Under the pieces are notes generated by a model. That model did not search any database, had not been told where the DNA came from, and saw only the letters and a program-made list of their open reading frames with translations. A stretch of 64,000 bases of DNA, taken from the NCBI GenBank assembly GCA_003255065.1, contig QAOA01006784.1, positions 128,591-192,590 on the forward strand, written 5' to 3'. A program made the position numbers and the translations under genes. This DNA is from Cercis canadensis (Eukaryota; Streptophyta; Magnoliopsida; Fabales; Fabaceae). The first letter of the stretch is position 1; each line of letters starts with the position of its first letter. Below are positions 35,110-49,253 of this stretch, piece by piece.

Positions 35110-36130
35110 AAATGATCTGGATGCATATTTGGAATGAGAGAAAAATGTGGAATTAGTGTCTGAGTGTCACAACTACTCCAAAGAAAAGAAGATTAAAATG
35201 ACTGTTATCATATGGCGGGATCAATTAGTCCTAAATCAGAGGTGGAATCATGAGAAATTTATTGGGTCATGAGAGAAAATGAATGTCATTATGAGAAAAA
35301 TGTTCATTCCTAATCATTACTATAGGAAATTGTACCAAAAGTTGCAAAGTCTTATACAAAGTTTTAAGAGTGTGGAAGACTACCATAAGGAGATAGAGGT
35401 AGTCATGATTATAATGAATATAAAGGAGGATAGAGAAACTACCATGGCTAAGTTTCTGCATGATTTAAATAGGGACATTGCCAATGTGATTAAGCTTCAA
35501 CATTGTGTAAAGTTAGAAGACATAGTCCACATAGCTATGAAGGTGAAGAAACAACTAAAGATGAATGATCCCTCAAGGTACAATTCAAGTTCATCCTCTC
35601 TATAAAAATCAAATTGGAACAAAGGAGATAAAGAAATTTCTAAGTCTAGAGCCGAGACATCGAAGACTCTAAGAGAGAAAGACCACCAAACTAAAGGTAA
35701 ACCATATTTTCAACTTCAATCCTCTATAAATAGGGACATTAAATGCTTTAAATATTTGAGGAATAGACATATTGCTTCTCAATATCTAAATAAGAGAGTG
35801 ATAATTTTAAAAGATAATGAAAATATTGAGACCGAGGTTGAATCTAGTGATGATTCAATGCCATATTTAAAGGATGTTAGTGATAATAATGAATATGCCA
35901 TAGATGGTAAGTTACTTGTTGTTAAGAGAACTCTTAATACATATGTGAAAGAACATGATGAGAATCAAAGATAAAATATTTTTCACACTAGATGTCTTGT
36001 TAATAAAAAATTATGTAACATGATAATAGATAGAGGGAGTTGTGTGAATATGACTAGTATTACTCTAGTGGGTAAGCTAGGTTTGCCAATCATAAATCAT
36101 CCTAAGCCTATAGGCTATAATGGCTTAATG
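35110..36130 (+). mobile_element. Ty3/gypsy LTR-retrotransposon gag/protease relic
   Basis: Broken frames preserve a retrotransposon gag core. YYRKLYQKLQSLIQSFKSVE and KEIEVVMI match the YxxLxxLxQ...SVEEYxxE pattern, followed by LHDLNRDIANVI and VKLEDIVHIAMKVKKQL (35310-35570). A degenerate zinc-knuckle region CFKYLRNRHIASQ lies at about 35740. A protease-like NKKLCNMIIDRGSCVNM (about 36004-36055) has IDRGS where IDSGS is expected. At least three TGA or TAA stops interrupt it. No LTRs or later domains were found, so it is an old fragment with approximate limits. Confidence 0.75.
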
Positions 36131-38560
36131 ATAGTGGGGAGATCAAGATAGACAAATAAATTTTGTTTAGAAGTTGGAGATGAAAGGTAAGAAAAAGAGA
36201 AAAGGAATAGATGGAAAGAAGGTTTTTTTTTTCGGTGGTGGGGAGCAAGCCCTCCATTTCCCTTCCACTTTTTTAATAGAAACTTTGCAGATCTAAGGCT
36301 CCGTCTAAAACGTGAGGTCCTCATTGGGGTTCTGCTGCAGTGGGCCTACTTTACAGATCCCAATTAATTTGCTGATATTATAATCTCAAAGAAAAAAAAT
36401 GATATTATAATACTTGGCTAATTATTATCTAACGCACAACACGTACTGTGTATTTTTTTTTTATAGGCTTATTTGCAAACCACAACAATTAATTATGATA
36501 TGTTCAACATAAGATGGATAAAATGAAAAGAAAATAATATTTTTGTAAAACAAGACACAAAATTGCCTTGTACCATAATTCAAAATAGAATTCTAAGTCG
36601 AGAAAATATTTATCTGCTGTTATCCTGCAATTTTTTTTTATTTCTTTTTCTCCATCTCTGTCTTTCAAAGTCAAGATCCAACTGCAAGCAGGTAAAAATC
36701 AAATCCTACTGCAAAAACACACGATCAAGCAAGTTGTGTATTTTTAGCTAGCACAAAAAGAGGGAAATCATCAAAACTAAAGAATTTAAAAATAATGAAA
36801 AAAGGGAAAAAATTTAATGTACCCAATTTGCTTCCCAAAATTATATGTCCCAATAAATGGAAAGATATTTGTGTAAACTGTAAAGTAGTGTTATAAAACT
36901 CCATATTCCTTCTCTGATTCTTCTTGATTGTTGTAATTTTCAAAAGGCATCATAAGTTTTTTTTTTTAAAAAAAAATTAAATAATTTATGACTGAATGAT
37001 ATTAATATCATTTTCAAAACTCATAAATTTTATATTTAAGCTTAGAATCATAAGAAACCTCAATGTCTAACAAAAATAATATGTAAACTCAACTTGATTG
37101 TTGTGTTTATCGGCTAACCAAGTTTTTTATGTGTGCATTTTTGCTCTACCTATCTAGACTAGATCCCCTTATGGCTGCCATGTAAATTTATGGTACATAA
37201 ATCCATTTTGAACATAGCACCATTCAAAGAAGAAAAAAGGAATGGCTGCCCCAAACATAGGGATAGTAAAATCTTACGTGAAGTATATGGAGATAACTTA
37301 TCCTACTATCCTAATAGTTGTAACGATATAATTCGTACAACTTATCCTACTTTTTTCATAATGGTAGCCACACGTTTTCTTCTTTTCTTCATGTTCCATT
37401 CTTGTTTCAGCCTCACAGCAAAACTTTCAACAATTGACTTCAACGGCTTAATTATCTACCGAACACAATGCCAATTTATACAAAGTTCTTCTATTCCCGT
37501 ACGTTAAAGGTTGTCTATTTATTGGCTAAGAATGTTTCATTGCAATTAAATGTAATATATAATTGAAGACCATTGACCATGTCGGGAGAAGTAACACAAG
37601 CATTGAATATATTATTAGTAATAATTTAACTTACATTTAATTTTAGATAAGCGACTGCTGAAATTGTTTGATGTTAATCAACAAATGAAAGGATTAGAGT
37701 TATCCTATGGTTTATAAAATCGTAATAAAAAATACTAAAAAAAAAAAGAAAGACTAGGAGCTACCAAATAATTTGTAGTCGAAGGGTATTACTAAAATTG
37801 TCATAAAAACTTGTAAATTTTGTATTCGAACTTAAAATTATAGTTAAAAGTATAAAAAAAAAGAAAAAACTAAAATCTAATCAATTAAAAGTTATGAAAG
37901 TATTATGGCCTTCTTTTATTGCAGCCTGCATTAGTCATGCCTGCACTAGTCATGGAACCTTGAACCTNCTTTTATTGCAGCCTGCACTAGTCATGCCTGC
38001 ACTAGTCATGGAACCTTGAACCTTTGGTTGGTAAGTAACTAACAATAGTTTATCAATCAACTTAGATAATGTAATTTGAACACATTTCATAACATTTAGG
38101 TACCAACTTTTGTGTAAAAATATTCATAATCTTTCTTATGATTTATATATTATCTAACAGAAAACAAGTCATTATTAATTAATAAGTCCAAAACATGCAT
38201 TTTCAAAAATAAAACCACAAAAAACAGAAAAAAAAAAAGAAGAAGAAGAAGTTGTTTTGGCCGGCTAAAAGCTGAAGGGATAGAGGGGGGGAAATGAAAT
38301 GAAAAGAAAATATTTGCGTGTTCAAATATTTAACTGTACTACACTGGATTTATGATCTCCGCCTTAGTAAGCATCAGCATTCAGCCTCGTCCTTCTTCCT
38401 TCTCCTATCTATCAAACTCGCGTTCTTCTTTTCTGCACACTAGAAATAGAGCACTTTTTCTTCTTCTTCTCAAACTCGTTCTCTTCTTTTATTCTTCGCA
38501 CTACAAATACAGAACTAGAGCTACGGCACCCACACTCTTTTGCCTTTTGCTCTGTCAAAT
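36131..38560. other. Intergenic DNA, no gene seen
   Basis: AT-rich DNA before the Rab3GAP gene. It includes the N-centred duplication at 37913-38023 and several poly-A/T tracts. The stretch 37813-37880 resembles 3810-3895 (AAAATTATAGTTAAAAGT then a long A-run), so a short dispersed A-tailed repeat is possible. Confidence 0.45.
37913..38023. repeat. 55-bp tandem duplication around a single N
   Basis: 37913-37967 and 37969-38023 are the same 55 bases with one difference, separated by the N at 37968. Probably an assembly overlap. Confidence 0.85.
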
Positions 38561-38628
38561 ATAGTCTTCGCATTTGATTGAATTTGGGGAAGTGGGTCAG
38601 CTTAACGTGCGCACTACAGGCATAGGAA

Positions 38629-41600
38629 ATGGAGGCGCCCTCCTTTGTTTCCAAAGCGAGGACTGCCTTCCATTCTGCTGCTGCAAAAGCGGAGCGTGTT
38701 ATCTCAGACTTCAAATCGGATCGAGGTGCTTTTCTGACACATACCCTTTTCATTTCAATCATTTCCATTCGAATTTTTCGTTATTCATTTGCTATATTTG
38801 TTGCCACGCCTCATTTCAGATAATTCTTTTTTTTGGGTTTTATTGATATTTGCGAATGAATGGGTAGACTCTTTTTCTGGGATTTTGACTATTTTTGAAT
38901 GAGCATTAACCCAATTGTTAATCGGTGAAGATCCTGAGAAACAATCGCTCACCAATTTGACAAAGCAGGGAGAAGATGAATCTGCTCGGAACGAGGGAGA
39001 ATCGAAGGTAATGGTGATGAGAAGAGTTATTGTTGTTCTTGTAATTGTTTTGAATTTGAACTTATAGTAGCGATTTAGCTATTATCTATTGAATTTGGGT
39101 ACTAATTGATGAAGAAGTTTTTGAATTTGAGATGGCTTCAGTTTTTTTTTCTTTTTTTTCTTTTCTCCATTTGTTGCTTGAGAATGTGTTATCATATCAA
39201 CTTCTGGGTGTTGTATTTTGGTTAACAATTAAAAATTTTTGTTTTTTGGTTTATTGTTAGGTTTTACTCGAAGAATGTAAGAAATGAAAACCCCTAGATC
39301 AGATTAGGATTGTCAAGGTTTATTATTTTGTGACTGTCTTTTGCTTCCGTTGCTTTCTTGGCAATTAACTCAGCATTCAGACAAAGCCTGAAAAGTCTTC
39401 CCAGTTTTGCCCAAAATTAATTGTTAGGATGTTTGCTGGTAACTTCAAAATCTTCTCACGCGTACATTTCCATTTTTTTAAAGTGAAAATGTTAGTCTGA
39501 AATGTCTCTTAGCCTCAAGATGATTAGCAAAAGTTTTATTTTTATGTTTTTTATATGCCTAGGTACTTATTAGGCTACATAGATCCTATAATATTTTCTT
39601 ATTACTTATACAATTAATGTTTGTGATGGGATGGTGCAGCTTCGCAATGAATTGAAGAATGTGAAGTGGAGACCTCCACATATAGGAATAAAGCAGGAGC
39701 TGCAGGACTGGCAAGATAAATTCAAGAACATTCGGAGAGGGAGAAAAGAAGTTGAAGATACAGATAAAGTTGAGGATACAACCATGGCTGTTCCATTTTA
39801 TGATGAAAATTTGTACATTCTGAATATGAAAAATGATCTTGAGGCCAAGGTAAGAATCATTCAAATTTTAGGATTTTGTATTCCTATTTTGTGCAGAAGA
39901 TTGAAGTTTCTAAACCAGGATGTTAGGAAACTGATAATGTTCTCAGACTATGAACATTGTATATTCAGCATAGTGCATGTGTCATAAACTTTGAGTAAAA
40001 AGTGAAAGTAATGCGGTTGAACTATTGTACATGCATGGGATACTAGTAATGAAATATTATTTACGATACTTATTAATCTCATGGTTAACTGCCTGAAAAA
40101 TCTTTCTAGATTAAAAAAATGAAAAAATCATTCAGATTTTCTTATTCATTTTCCAACTCAATTATACAAATGGATTGCTTTAATAATGTATTACAAATTG
40201 ATTTAGGCTTCAGAAGCAATTCCGACAATTGAAGGCTTAAATGCTGCAACTAAAGACCCCATTCCTCAATCATATGTGGTGAAGCAATTGGCTGTGGCTG
40301 TTGAGTAAGTTTTTCTGCAATTCTTTGTGCCTTTATTTTATTGTCCCTTTTTTTCTGCCACTTCTCCATGAATTACTCAAATGTTCTTCATCATTGCATT
40401 CTATTTCTGTGTAGGAGAAAGTTTGTGTAGGCAAAATTATTACAACTGAAAGGCCCTTTTCTATTTGGCACTTTAAATTGTTGGATGTAGCTTTTTTTCC
40501 CCTGCAATAAATGTTCTTCCATTTTTAATTATTATGTCATAATGGACAGAAGAAGAGTAACATAATTTTTAAGACTCTTGGTTCTGTCTTTCCGTAGGAT
40601 TTTTAACTTGTGATGCAAGTAACTTTTTCCTAAAATTTTATTATTTGTCCAGGGCTGGAAAGAAAATGAAGTCACTGAAAGATTTTATAGCTTCATCAGG
40701 AAGCTCTTCACCTGTCAGAGAGAGGGCAGGCTTAACTCTCTCTGCAATGAAGGCTTTAGTTTTGCGTGAAAAAGAAGACAATCTTACCTCTGAGTTCAGT
40801 AATAATGAGAAAGTTGCATATTTGATTGATTCTCTCTTTGATCCAGGTATATGAATTTTAGGTGACTTGGTGATGATATGATGACATTAAATGATTTTTT
40901 TTTGTAATGTTTAGTTTAACTTTTTAATGCATTATCCTGTGATGATCTTTCACTTCCGTTGTAATATTTGCAAGATATTCGCAGAGGGAGAATTCCTCCG
41001 AAGGAAGATCAACTCTGGTTCAGAGGAGGCTGCCATAACATCTTTGCCCAGAGATATCCATGGTGCTCCTCCTGAAAGCCTTGTTGTTAAGCTAGCTGAA
41101 GTTATTGGAAACTTCAAAACCCTTCGAAAAATGGCTCTGTTTTGGTGCAGGGTTGTTGTTGAGGTATGTTTAACTCAATTAGAATTTCTAGTTTCTAATA
41201 TTATATTTACAATTTATTATGAATCTAGATTTAATTTACGTTCTTGATCACTTTCTACAATTCTTAAGTTAGTGCATTCTACTTAACTAAATGTTCCTTT
41301 TGGGGCTCAGAAGATGACGTGCTAGATTTTGTTTTATAAATAGAATGCATTATCTTAAGCAGATTAATGTCTTCTTGCAAGATCACACACTGCCTTGTTG
41401 AGCATTATAGTTTTTCTTGTTGGTTTTATATTTTAGTAGTCAAAGATAACAGTTTGGGTAGTCCTTTTCTACTTTGAGGAAGAGTTTCTTTTCCTCTTGT
41501 TATTATCTCATATGTTATTGACTTGGGTCTAATAAAGCTTGCTTCCAACTATTTCCTCCTTTACCCCATATGAAAATAAATAAACCAGTGGAAAAGAAAC

Positions 41601-44600
41601 AGCAAAGTGCACACATGTAGTATTATTGGCAACTATGAGATTCCCTTGTAAAACTTTTTAATGCTATTTATCCTGCCAAGTTGTATAACTTAGCTTTTCT
41701 ATTTTTATCAACTTGTCCAGGAATAGGGAAGAAAGATTTCCTGTATGAACTTGTGGTTCAGAATTTGTAACTAAAATTGAAATAGCGTGCAGTAATGCTA
41801 CTCCTTTATATCCTTTTTTATTTTCTACTGAAAAAGAATGTTTTGAATTCTTTTACTTATGCAGCTGAGAAAACTTTGGTCTGAAGAGCAGTATTTACCT
41901 GGAGTCCCTGTAGATGAGATTCCGGATCTGAAGTCATGTCTTCTGTATCAACAATTTCAAGTAATTAATTGTTGCATCTCTCGGAAAAGGCGCCATGCTA
42001 TTGCCACAGAATCTATAGATTCTATGTTGATGGAAGCCAGTTCCACTATAAAAGAATCGGCTGATCATGGTGACAGGATTCCTGCAAGTCCTCTTCTATA
42101 TGCTAGACTAAGTTCTGGGGAGCTTGTCCTTCGAGTTGGTGCTGATCACCCATCTGGAAATCTGACATTGTTGGAAACTGGCGAGCCTGTGTACTCTCCT
42201 TTCACCCAGGTTTGGTTAATATTTGTAATCAATTATTACTACTTAAACTTGCTCCTATTATTTAGATATCTGTACTCATTACATGTAGGAAGAACCTTTG
42301 CTTACAGAAGATCTGATAAAAGAAACGGAGGAATTTGTGCTGCGGACAGGCAGGTCTGTACACTAACTGAGATCCATCTGATCCACTTAGTTATATTTAG
42401 ATCTATAGTCAGTTTCCCATATATATATATATATATATAGAAATGCCCTTATTTATTTGCAAACTCCAATTGGCTATTGTGTATCACAAAACAAAATGTT
42501 ATTGTCACATCAAATAATGAAATTCTTATGGTTTTGGGGCTCTTTCATTGCTTGTTAGATTTATTTATGTTTGTTTTGTGGTCATATCTGAACCTATGAC
42601 CTATTGAACTGGATCTTATATTCAGTGCCTGAACCAAGGTATAGGAGCCAGTTCTAGTCAAAAGCCTAAAAATTCTAATTTTGTTGGAGAGGTTGGTTGA
42701 TTTGCATCGTCTATTTATCTATTCATAGAACAATTCATGAAGAATCAGCAGCTCTTTTTTTTGAACACATGCTTTTTTTTGTCCTTCCCGTAAAGCTCTT
42801 CTCAGAATAACATTCCAGTGTTGTTTTGATTCTAAATTATAACTTGGATCAAAAGGAATTACTGGATTAGGAACTGCATGGTTTTCTCTTGATATAAGCA
42901 AGTGGTGATTGTATGATGATATGAATATTAATCAGTTAGTTAGTTTTGTTCCCTGGTAACCTTACCGAGAGAGAATTAGGAAACCACTTAATTAGCTATA
43001 AGTTATTATTAGTTTGAGATTGAGAGATTAGTTTGTTTTCATGCGGATTTAATTGAATTAAATGTTGTGAAATGATGAAATCTACTTTTTGTTTTCAAGA
43101 CTGGATGATAAAATCATAAATGGGGTCTATGATATGTGCTATTTGACATAAAATTTATACCATGCTACCTTTTGTGAGATAGCGTTCTCTTTTTGGTGTT
43201 GCCATATTCAATTAATAAAGTTTTTATAGAATGTTGTTTGCAAGCATTCAAAAAGGTTGAGGACATTTGATTTTGGTGTATAGCATGTGATTTCTTGCTT
43301 TCAATTTCTTGATTCTATTGGAGGATTCTTTATATTGCATGGTTGTACTTTCTCCTTTCTCCTTCAAAAATTATGAAAAAGCTTGGTGTTAATGATATTA
43401 AGATGTGAAATGAGATGATCATAGTTGTGGTGGAAATGTCTTTTCTTGTTGGCCTCATTTTACATGCAGTACAAGTGAAGGTTCCCCAGGTTTAAATAGT
43501 GTAAATGTCTAACTTGAATTTTTTCTCAATAATTTCTAGAAGTTGAGTTGACGGACTAATTGCACAACTGAAAATGACAAGAAAATGTTAATTTTTAACA
43601 TATCGATGTTCATGTATCTGTCTTGTATGATGTGTATGGGACTGACCATGTGACTAACATACAATTGCTAGCTTGCATTTCGTTGTGTGTATGACTTAAT
43701 AGCCTATGGTTATTTTCAGTTAGGCATTTCTTGATTATTTTTCTTACCTTTTATGGTCAGTGTTGGTGCTGGATGCTCTCAACTCCTCTCAGATATGCAG
43801 GCTTTCAAGGTCAAGCTTTCCTTTGTAGAGAACTTTTCTAACTAATATTCTGAATGCTTGTAAGTATTTTAAATTCTGCCTAATGTTCTATCTGAGTAAG
43901 TTCATTTTATTGTCATGTTTTAGGCTGCAAATCCTGGTTGTATTTTGGAAGATTTTGTAAGATGGCACTCTCCTCCAGATTGGACAGAAAGTGAGCAAGA
44001 TGCTGAGGCTAATGAATTTTTTGATAGTTGTGAGTCATTGTCCACCAGAGGTCAGCTAAGTCGGCGAATGCAAAAAGAAGGTGTGGCATTAGTTTTTCCC
44101 ATTATTTATTGTTACGTATATTCTGCTGCTACAGTGTGGTCAATGTGTATGTTAATGGACCAACAGCTTCAAATAAGATTGCAGATTTTCTTTACTTGAG
44201 ACAAAAGTATATAGTCCATTGTATCTTGTCACCCGTAATAAGAAAATTTTGTGATATATGCTTATAAATGTCACCAATTTATCTGTATTTACAAAGTTTA
44301 TGGCTTTTACTGCCAAGGAGGTTGAGTTTGTTGAAGTGTGAAGAAAAAGCCTGCTTGTACTCCACAAGATATATACCACGACTTGTTCAATGCAGGCTAA
44401 TAAGGGCATTTTTGTGATTTAAACTCCTCAGCATGGTGGATCCTACCCAAAGGAAAAAGAAAATATAAAAAAGGCCATTCTGTTTGAGAAGGAATGATAT
44501 AATGAAAGCATGTTGCTATATTCTCTCATGAATGCAGTTGATTATTACAAATACAACTGAAATGTGCTTAGGCTTCTGCTGAACTTTTCTGTAAGCGATA

Positions 44601-47600
44601 CACTATCTACCTTTATGAAAAAGGAGTTCTTTGTCTCCATGTACTCTCTTCTCTTTCACTCACGTATTCTAGGACTAGGAAATCCAGTCCTTCTCTTCTC
44701 TGGATCGCCACTTCTTCCACATAAGTGTTGCTTCTTTTGCCTTGATTACGTGACATGTCTAAAGTTCAAAAGCTGTGATATAATTCTTGTCCCATCATTT
44801 GTAATTTAAAAATTGTTTGGTGTGTCACGTTCATTACCTTTATTATAAATGTTACATTGAGTATGACTAATTTTCCAACTTTTTAATGCATTATTATTTT
44901 ATGCCTTGTTTCATCAACCCTTTTGTTTCTTCTCCTGGATCATTTGAAATGGTTTACCAAAGCTAAGTTTCATTGCTTGGTCTGAGTTGGTGATATAATT
45001 CACAAGCATTCTACTGACAGATTGCTTTATAAACCCAAGAATGGGTGTATAAGGTACTTATTAAATTGCTTTGGGATCATAGCATGATGTTTTCCTTCTG
45101 AAGTTTGTCATGCGGCTTGTGTACTTAATAGTCTTACCTTATATGACAGTTGTACAAGATATATAATGCTAAATTGCATAACATACGTCTGGCAAAACAT
45201 ATTCAATTAAGTAAATCTTGAGTTTTTTGCGGCAGTTTCATTGACACTTATATGTTGCAAGAAACATAGGCACTGTAAGGTGCATCTGCTTTTTGTTCTT
45301 TGAATATCATATCAAAAAATATCTCTGAACTCACATGCTGATGCTTAGGTAATTTGTGGCGTGAATTGTGGGAAACATCTAAACCTGTACCAGCTGTTAA
45401 ACAAGCACCTCTCTTTGATGAGGATTTGGCAGTGTAAGTTTAAATAATTATTTTTCGTATTAGTTTAGATTCAATTCTTGAAATTTGAAAAGAATAAATT
45501 TCTTTTTTTTTTTTCGTTAATCTGTAGGGAAGGCATCCTGAATGCCTTTGAGGAAATGCAGCCTTCTGAGCTTTTTGAACAATTGTTTGTTTCTTTAGTA
45601 AGTTCTTTATTTTCTTTATCATGTATTATACTTTTGTTTTATATTGTCATTTATCATCAGCTCAATTGATCTTGTTAAGACTTATGCAGTATTCATCCAT
45701 TATTTTTATATTAAAACATTTTTTTATTTTGATTTTATTACTCTTATTGCTAGAGTGCCTAGTGACTTCTTCATCTTCTTCCTCCTTTTTTTTTTTTGCT
45801 GTTTCCGAGTGACTGAATCTAAAGCAGATTGTACAACATAGGAAGTGAGGGCTTGGATTGAAATAGTGTACAAGTTAGAGTAACTCGAAATGACTTTGGA
45901 TGTAAAACTGACGTATTGTTAGTGCTCCAGAATGGTAATTTGTTGAAACTCTGAGAATTTCCTACTATAACTTGTAAATACTAGATAACAGCTTATTTTA
46001 GACTGAAAAAAAAAGGAAAAGAATAAAGGCAGTCATATCAGCAAGTTGTACGTTATGTTTGTATAGTGTACTTTCTCTCCATTTTGTCCGTTTGTATAGT
46101 GTCTTCTCTACTGATCAATGCTTGGTGCATGTGGTTCGTTTCCATCATAATTATTGTTAAGAAATAAGTCTATTCTAGGATTGAGCTAACTTGTTCAATC
46201 TGCAGTGTATCTTAGTCTTGAGCGTTTACTTTTCCTTCTTTTTATTTATTTATTTTGAGGGTGGTAAGGGTGGGTATTTACACATTGAAAAGTCGTGCTC
46301 ATGGAATNCTCTACTGATCAATGCCTGGTGCATGTGGTTCGTTTCCATCATAATTATTGTTAAGAAATAAGTCTATTCTAGGATTGAGCTAACTTGTTCA
46401 ATCTGCAGTGTATCTTAGTCTTGAGCGTTTACTTTTCCTTCTTTTTATTTATTTATTTTGAGGGTGGTAAGGGTGGGTATTTACACATTGAAAAGTCGTG
46501 CTCATGGAATATATTTGTGATACATTGTACATACTGAGGAGTAGACACTTGCAAGCATTTCAGTTTGTCCGAGGAATATTAATAATAATTATGATCCTAC
46601 AATTGGATGTAGCTTCTCTACAGAGGTTCCGCCTGCTTCTTTCTTCTTTGAACTAGTTGACTAGATCAGTGATGGAAGGTTATTTGAAGCACGTGTAAAA
46701 AACTCTATTTTATCAACTGTCATAGCACTTTGATGATGTGCTAGTCATAACTTTGGTCTTGTTTATACAGCTTGGTTTGGGATTTACAATTGCTGAACCT
46801 GTGCTATCTGGTAACAGTGACTTCTCAAAGTTGTTCTATGACTGCAAGGAGTACATAGTTGCTGCTTGTCAAGGCAACAGTTGGAGAGAGAAAGTTGATG
46901 ACCTTTGCCAGGTGGGTACTTGTGAACTTAGTGACCATGTAAGCCATTACTAGAATTGGTTCAGACCTTAATGAAATAGTCATTATGTATCCTAGTGTAG
47001 TGAACTTGAAAAGTGTTTACCTTCCACCAAATTTGAAGAGTTATTTGCTATATAAAGGGGAATGTGGCAAAAGAAGGGACTCTGTACGACTATAACCAAT
47101 CAAATGGTGTGCAAGTTTATACATTGTAGTATTCTACTGTAACAATTCTACCTTCCAGTAGTTTTTTAATTTGCTCTATTTAGTGTTTATGCTCATTCAG
47201 TGCAAGATAACACCTGTGAGCACGTGGAGATGAAAAATAATCCCTGTGAAAGTAGAAACTGATATTGATACTGGGTTTTTGATGATTATTATCAGAAAAT
47301 ATTTAATAGTAACTGATATCAGAAGAATATTTAATGGTCTCATTTCTGATATAGGTATATGAAACAGTGGAGACAATGCTATTGAATCCCGAGGAAGCGC
47401 TCAAGATGATGAAGCAGACAGAAGAATTAACTCCAACTACTGGTGAACCTAAGCGTCGGTTTAAGAGGCTTAGCCTTATATTTAGTGGCAAGGATAAACT
47501 CTTGAGGAAATCCTTCTCAAAAGAGCAGATAAACTCTGAAGACAGCCAAGCTCGGCAATCTTTTTCAAGTTTCTTTGACAGCAAGTCTTCTTTATTCTCA

Positions 47601-47678
47601 AAAAAGCCTCCTAAGCCTGGAAGTACATCCCCAGCTGAGAAACCTCCTTGTCCAGAAAGTGATTGGACAATTGTTTAG
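38629..47678 (+). CDS. RAB3GAP1: Rab3 GTPase-activating protein catalytic subunit
   Basis: Fourteen coding exons: 38629-38725, 38931-39007, 39640-39849, 40207-40304, 40653-40846, 40985-41163, 41865-42209, 42289-42353, 43761-43809, 43924-44080, 45349-45433, 45528-45597, 46771-46911 and 47355-47678. They join in frame to 696 residues. The Rab3-GTPase_cat region (PF13890) spans roughly residues 345-560, including PGCILEDFVRWHSPPDW, GNLWRELWETSKPVPA and LNAFEEMQPSELFEQLF. The Ser/Lys-rich tail ends ESDWTIV. In animals the complex is a GAP for Rab3 and an exchange factor for Rab18, acting in ER and autophagy trafficking; the plant role is inferred from the family. Intron 8 (42354-43760) is long. 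Intron 12 contains an N-flanked 202-bp duplication that is probably an artefact and does not touch coding sequence. Confidence 0.93.
46106..46510. repeat. 202-bp tandem duplication around a single N (intron of Rab3GAP)
   Basis: 46106-46307 and 46309-46510 are the same 202 bases with one visible substitution, joined by the N at 46308. Equal length and near identity point to two unmerged copies of a contig end. Confidence 0.9.
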
Positions 47679-48059
47679 GCGAAGTTCCTTTTAGCTTCCC
47701 ATTTTATTTAGGATAAGGAACATGCTTTTCATTTTGCCCTCCTAGTAGATAACTGTAAATTATTTCCTTTTTCTAATTTTTTTTTCCATATACTTTATTA
47801 CTGAATTTTAGAGAAAATCTCAATGAATGCAAATGTGAATGTGATTACAGAGGGAACTGAATGAAGAAATACCTTTTCAGCCTTGTTAGTTAATGATTTT
47901 TTATTCGGTCGTGAGATTATAATAGCCACTTATCTAACATTTCTAGAGTCTAATACAATTTTAACAAGTAACACAAATGATTCTGCAGGACTGTTATATC
48001 ACTCTGGGTACAGACTAATACAAGTACTAGAAGATAATCAAACACTTTGCGTTCTGTTG
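47679..48059. other. Convergent 3' regions of Rab3GAP and the minus-strand gene
   Basis: About 380 bases between two facing stop codons, presumably the two 3' UTRs. No further gene is seen. Confidence 0.5.
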
Positions 48060-48669
48060 TCATGTTTTGGTGCTGTTGAATCCCTGTTTCTTCTTTTGTG
48101 TGCTTGCTTCACTATTGTTGGTAACATCATCCACCTTCTGATCTTTGTTTACTTCATCAAATCCAAAATACTTAGAGATAATCTCTGGCACGATGAAATT
48201 TGCTATGAAGTATACAGACAGGAGCAGAACACTGCAATGTATAAAGAAAGTTTGAGTATTATTTGGAAATTTAAAGATAGAGCATAGAAGAGTGAATGTT
48301 AATTTATGTTCAATATGAAATCCATTTCATTGTTAAAGCTTGCGACATCTCTCTACATGAGAAATAATGACTATGACCGTCATCAACCATTAAGATAGAA
48401 GAGGAAGACAAAGAACCTGACCTTGTCTGGAGAAAGCCTGATATGTCACCGGATTTGGGCGGGGAGGCGGCGGCGGCGGCGAAAACAATGGAATGTGGGA
48501 GGGCTTTGGTCACCACTGAACTTGGTGAAGCAAACTGCTGGCTCTGTGGAAAAGGCCTAGTAGGCTCATTGCTAGTGAGCCATAGCAGTTTGGTCTGCTT
48601 TAGATGCTGCTGGTATCTGAGCTTTGAATGCAGAGGAAGCAATGCAGAGTGGAATTGAATGCAATTCAT
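48060..48669 (-). CDS. Small plastid-type single-pass membrane protein, two exons
   Basis: Exon 1 is complement(48422-48669) and exon 2 complement(48060-48231). The donor AAG before GTCAGG and the acceptor CATTGCAG join them in frame to 139 residues. The N-terminal about 70 residues are Ser/Thr/Gln/Pro-rich and basic, ending in an Ala run (IVFAAAAASPPKSGD), like a chloroplast transit peptide. The join then gives GFLQTSVLLLSVYFIANFIV, one hydrophobic span (about residues 83-97). PEIISKYFGFDEV and a charged Lys-rich tail ending NSTKT follow. I recall similar small plant proteins with an ANFxVP..ISK motif but cannot name the family or function. A 134-codon plus-strand frame over exon 2 is judged a shadow. 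The gene is tail-to-tail with Rab3GAP. Confidence 0.7.
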
Positions 48670-49244
48670 TGCAAAAATCTCTGTTGGAACTTAGTTTCTG
48701 CTCGCTTACCGCAATATATACGATGCTCTTTCCTTTCTGCAACCTTATTCTTTCATTGTCTTCTCCAAACTCCCTAGCTTAGGATAATGTTTTGGAGCGA
48801 GATATTTTTTTGTTTTTGGAGACAAAGACTAATCGATTATTCATCAGAACCGAGTTTATATCTAAACTGTTGTTAGCCCAAGAAACATTTTGTTATGGGT
48901 TTATGCAGCAGATAAATGGTCTGGCCTGTAGATAATGAATGGGTGGCCCAACTCGTTACCATTTCCTCCTTTCTTAGCCCAAAAGAAGGAGTCCTCTCCT
49001 CTCTATTATGTGAATCAATTTTTTTTGTCAAAAATAATTTCTCTAAATATGGAGAGAAAAAAAAAATATTCAATCATAAATAAAAATTTATTAACATTTA
49101 TTATTAAAGGTGTTTTACCCATTATAGATTAATAAATTTTCTTTCTTTTATTCACTTAATTTTCTCTTCTCTCTATTTTGTTTCCTCTCATTTTCTCTCC
49201 CCAATTGCCAATTTGCCATCCTATGTCATTGTTTTTTTTGAGAT
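48670..49244. other. Promoter side of the minus-strand gene and intergenic DNA
   Basis: Contains the leader of the minus-strand gene (approximately 48670-48790) and AT-rich DNA with no other coding signal. Confidence 0.4.
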
Positions 49245-49253
49245 GACATATAT

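Noticed and set aside
47883-48287. 134-codon plus-strand open frame with hydrophobic segments
   Set aside because: The opposite strand over 48060-48231 reads as the second exon of a spliced gene with a recognisable membrane motif, so this frame is a shadow.
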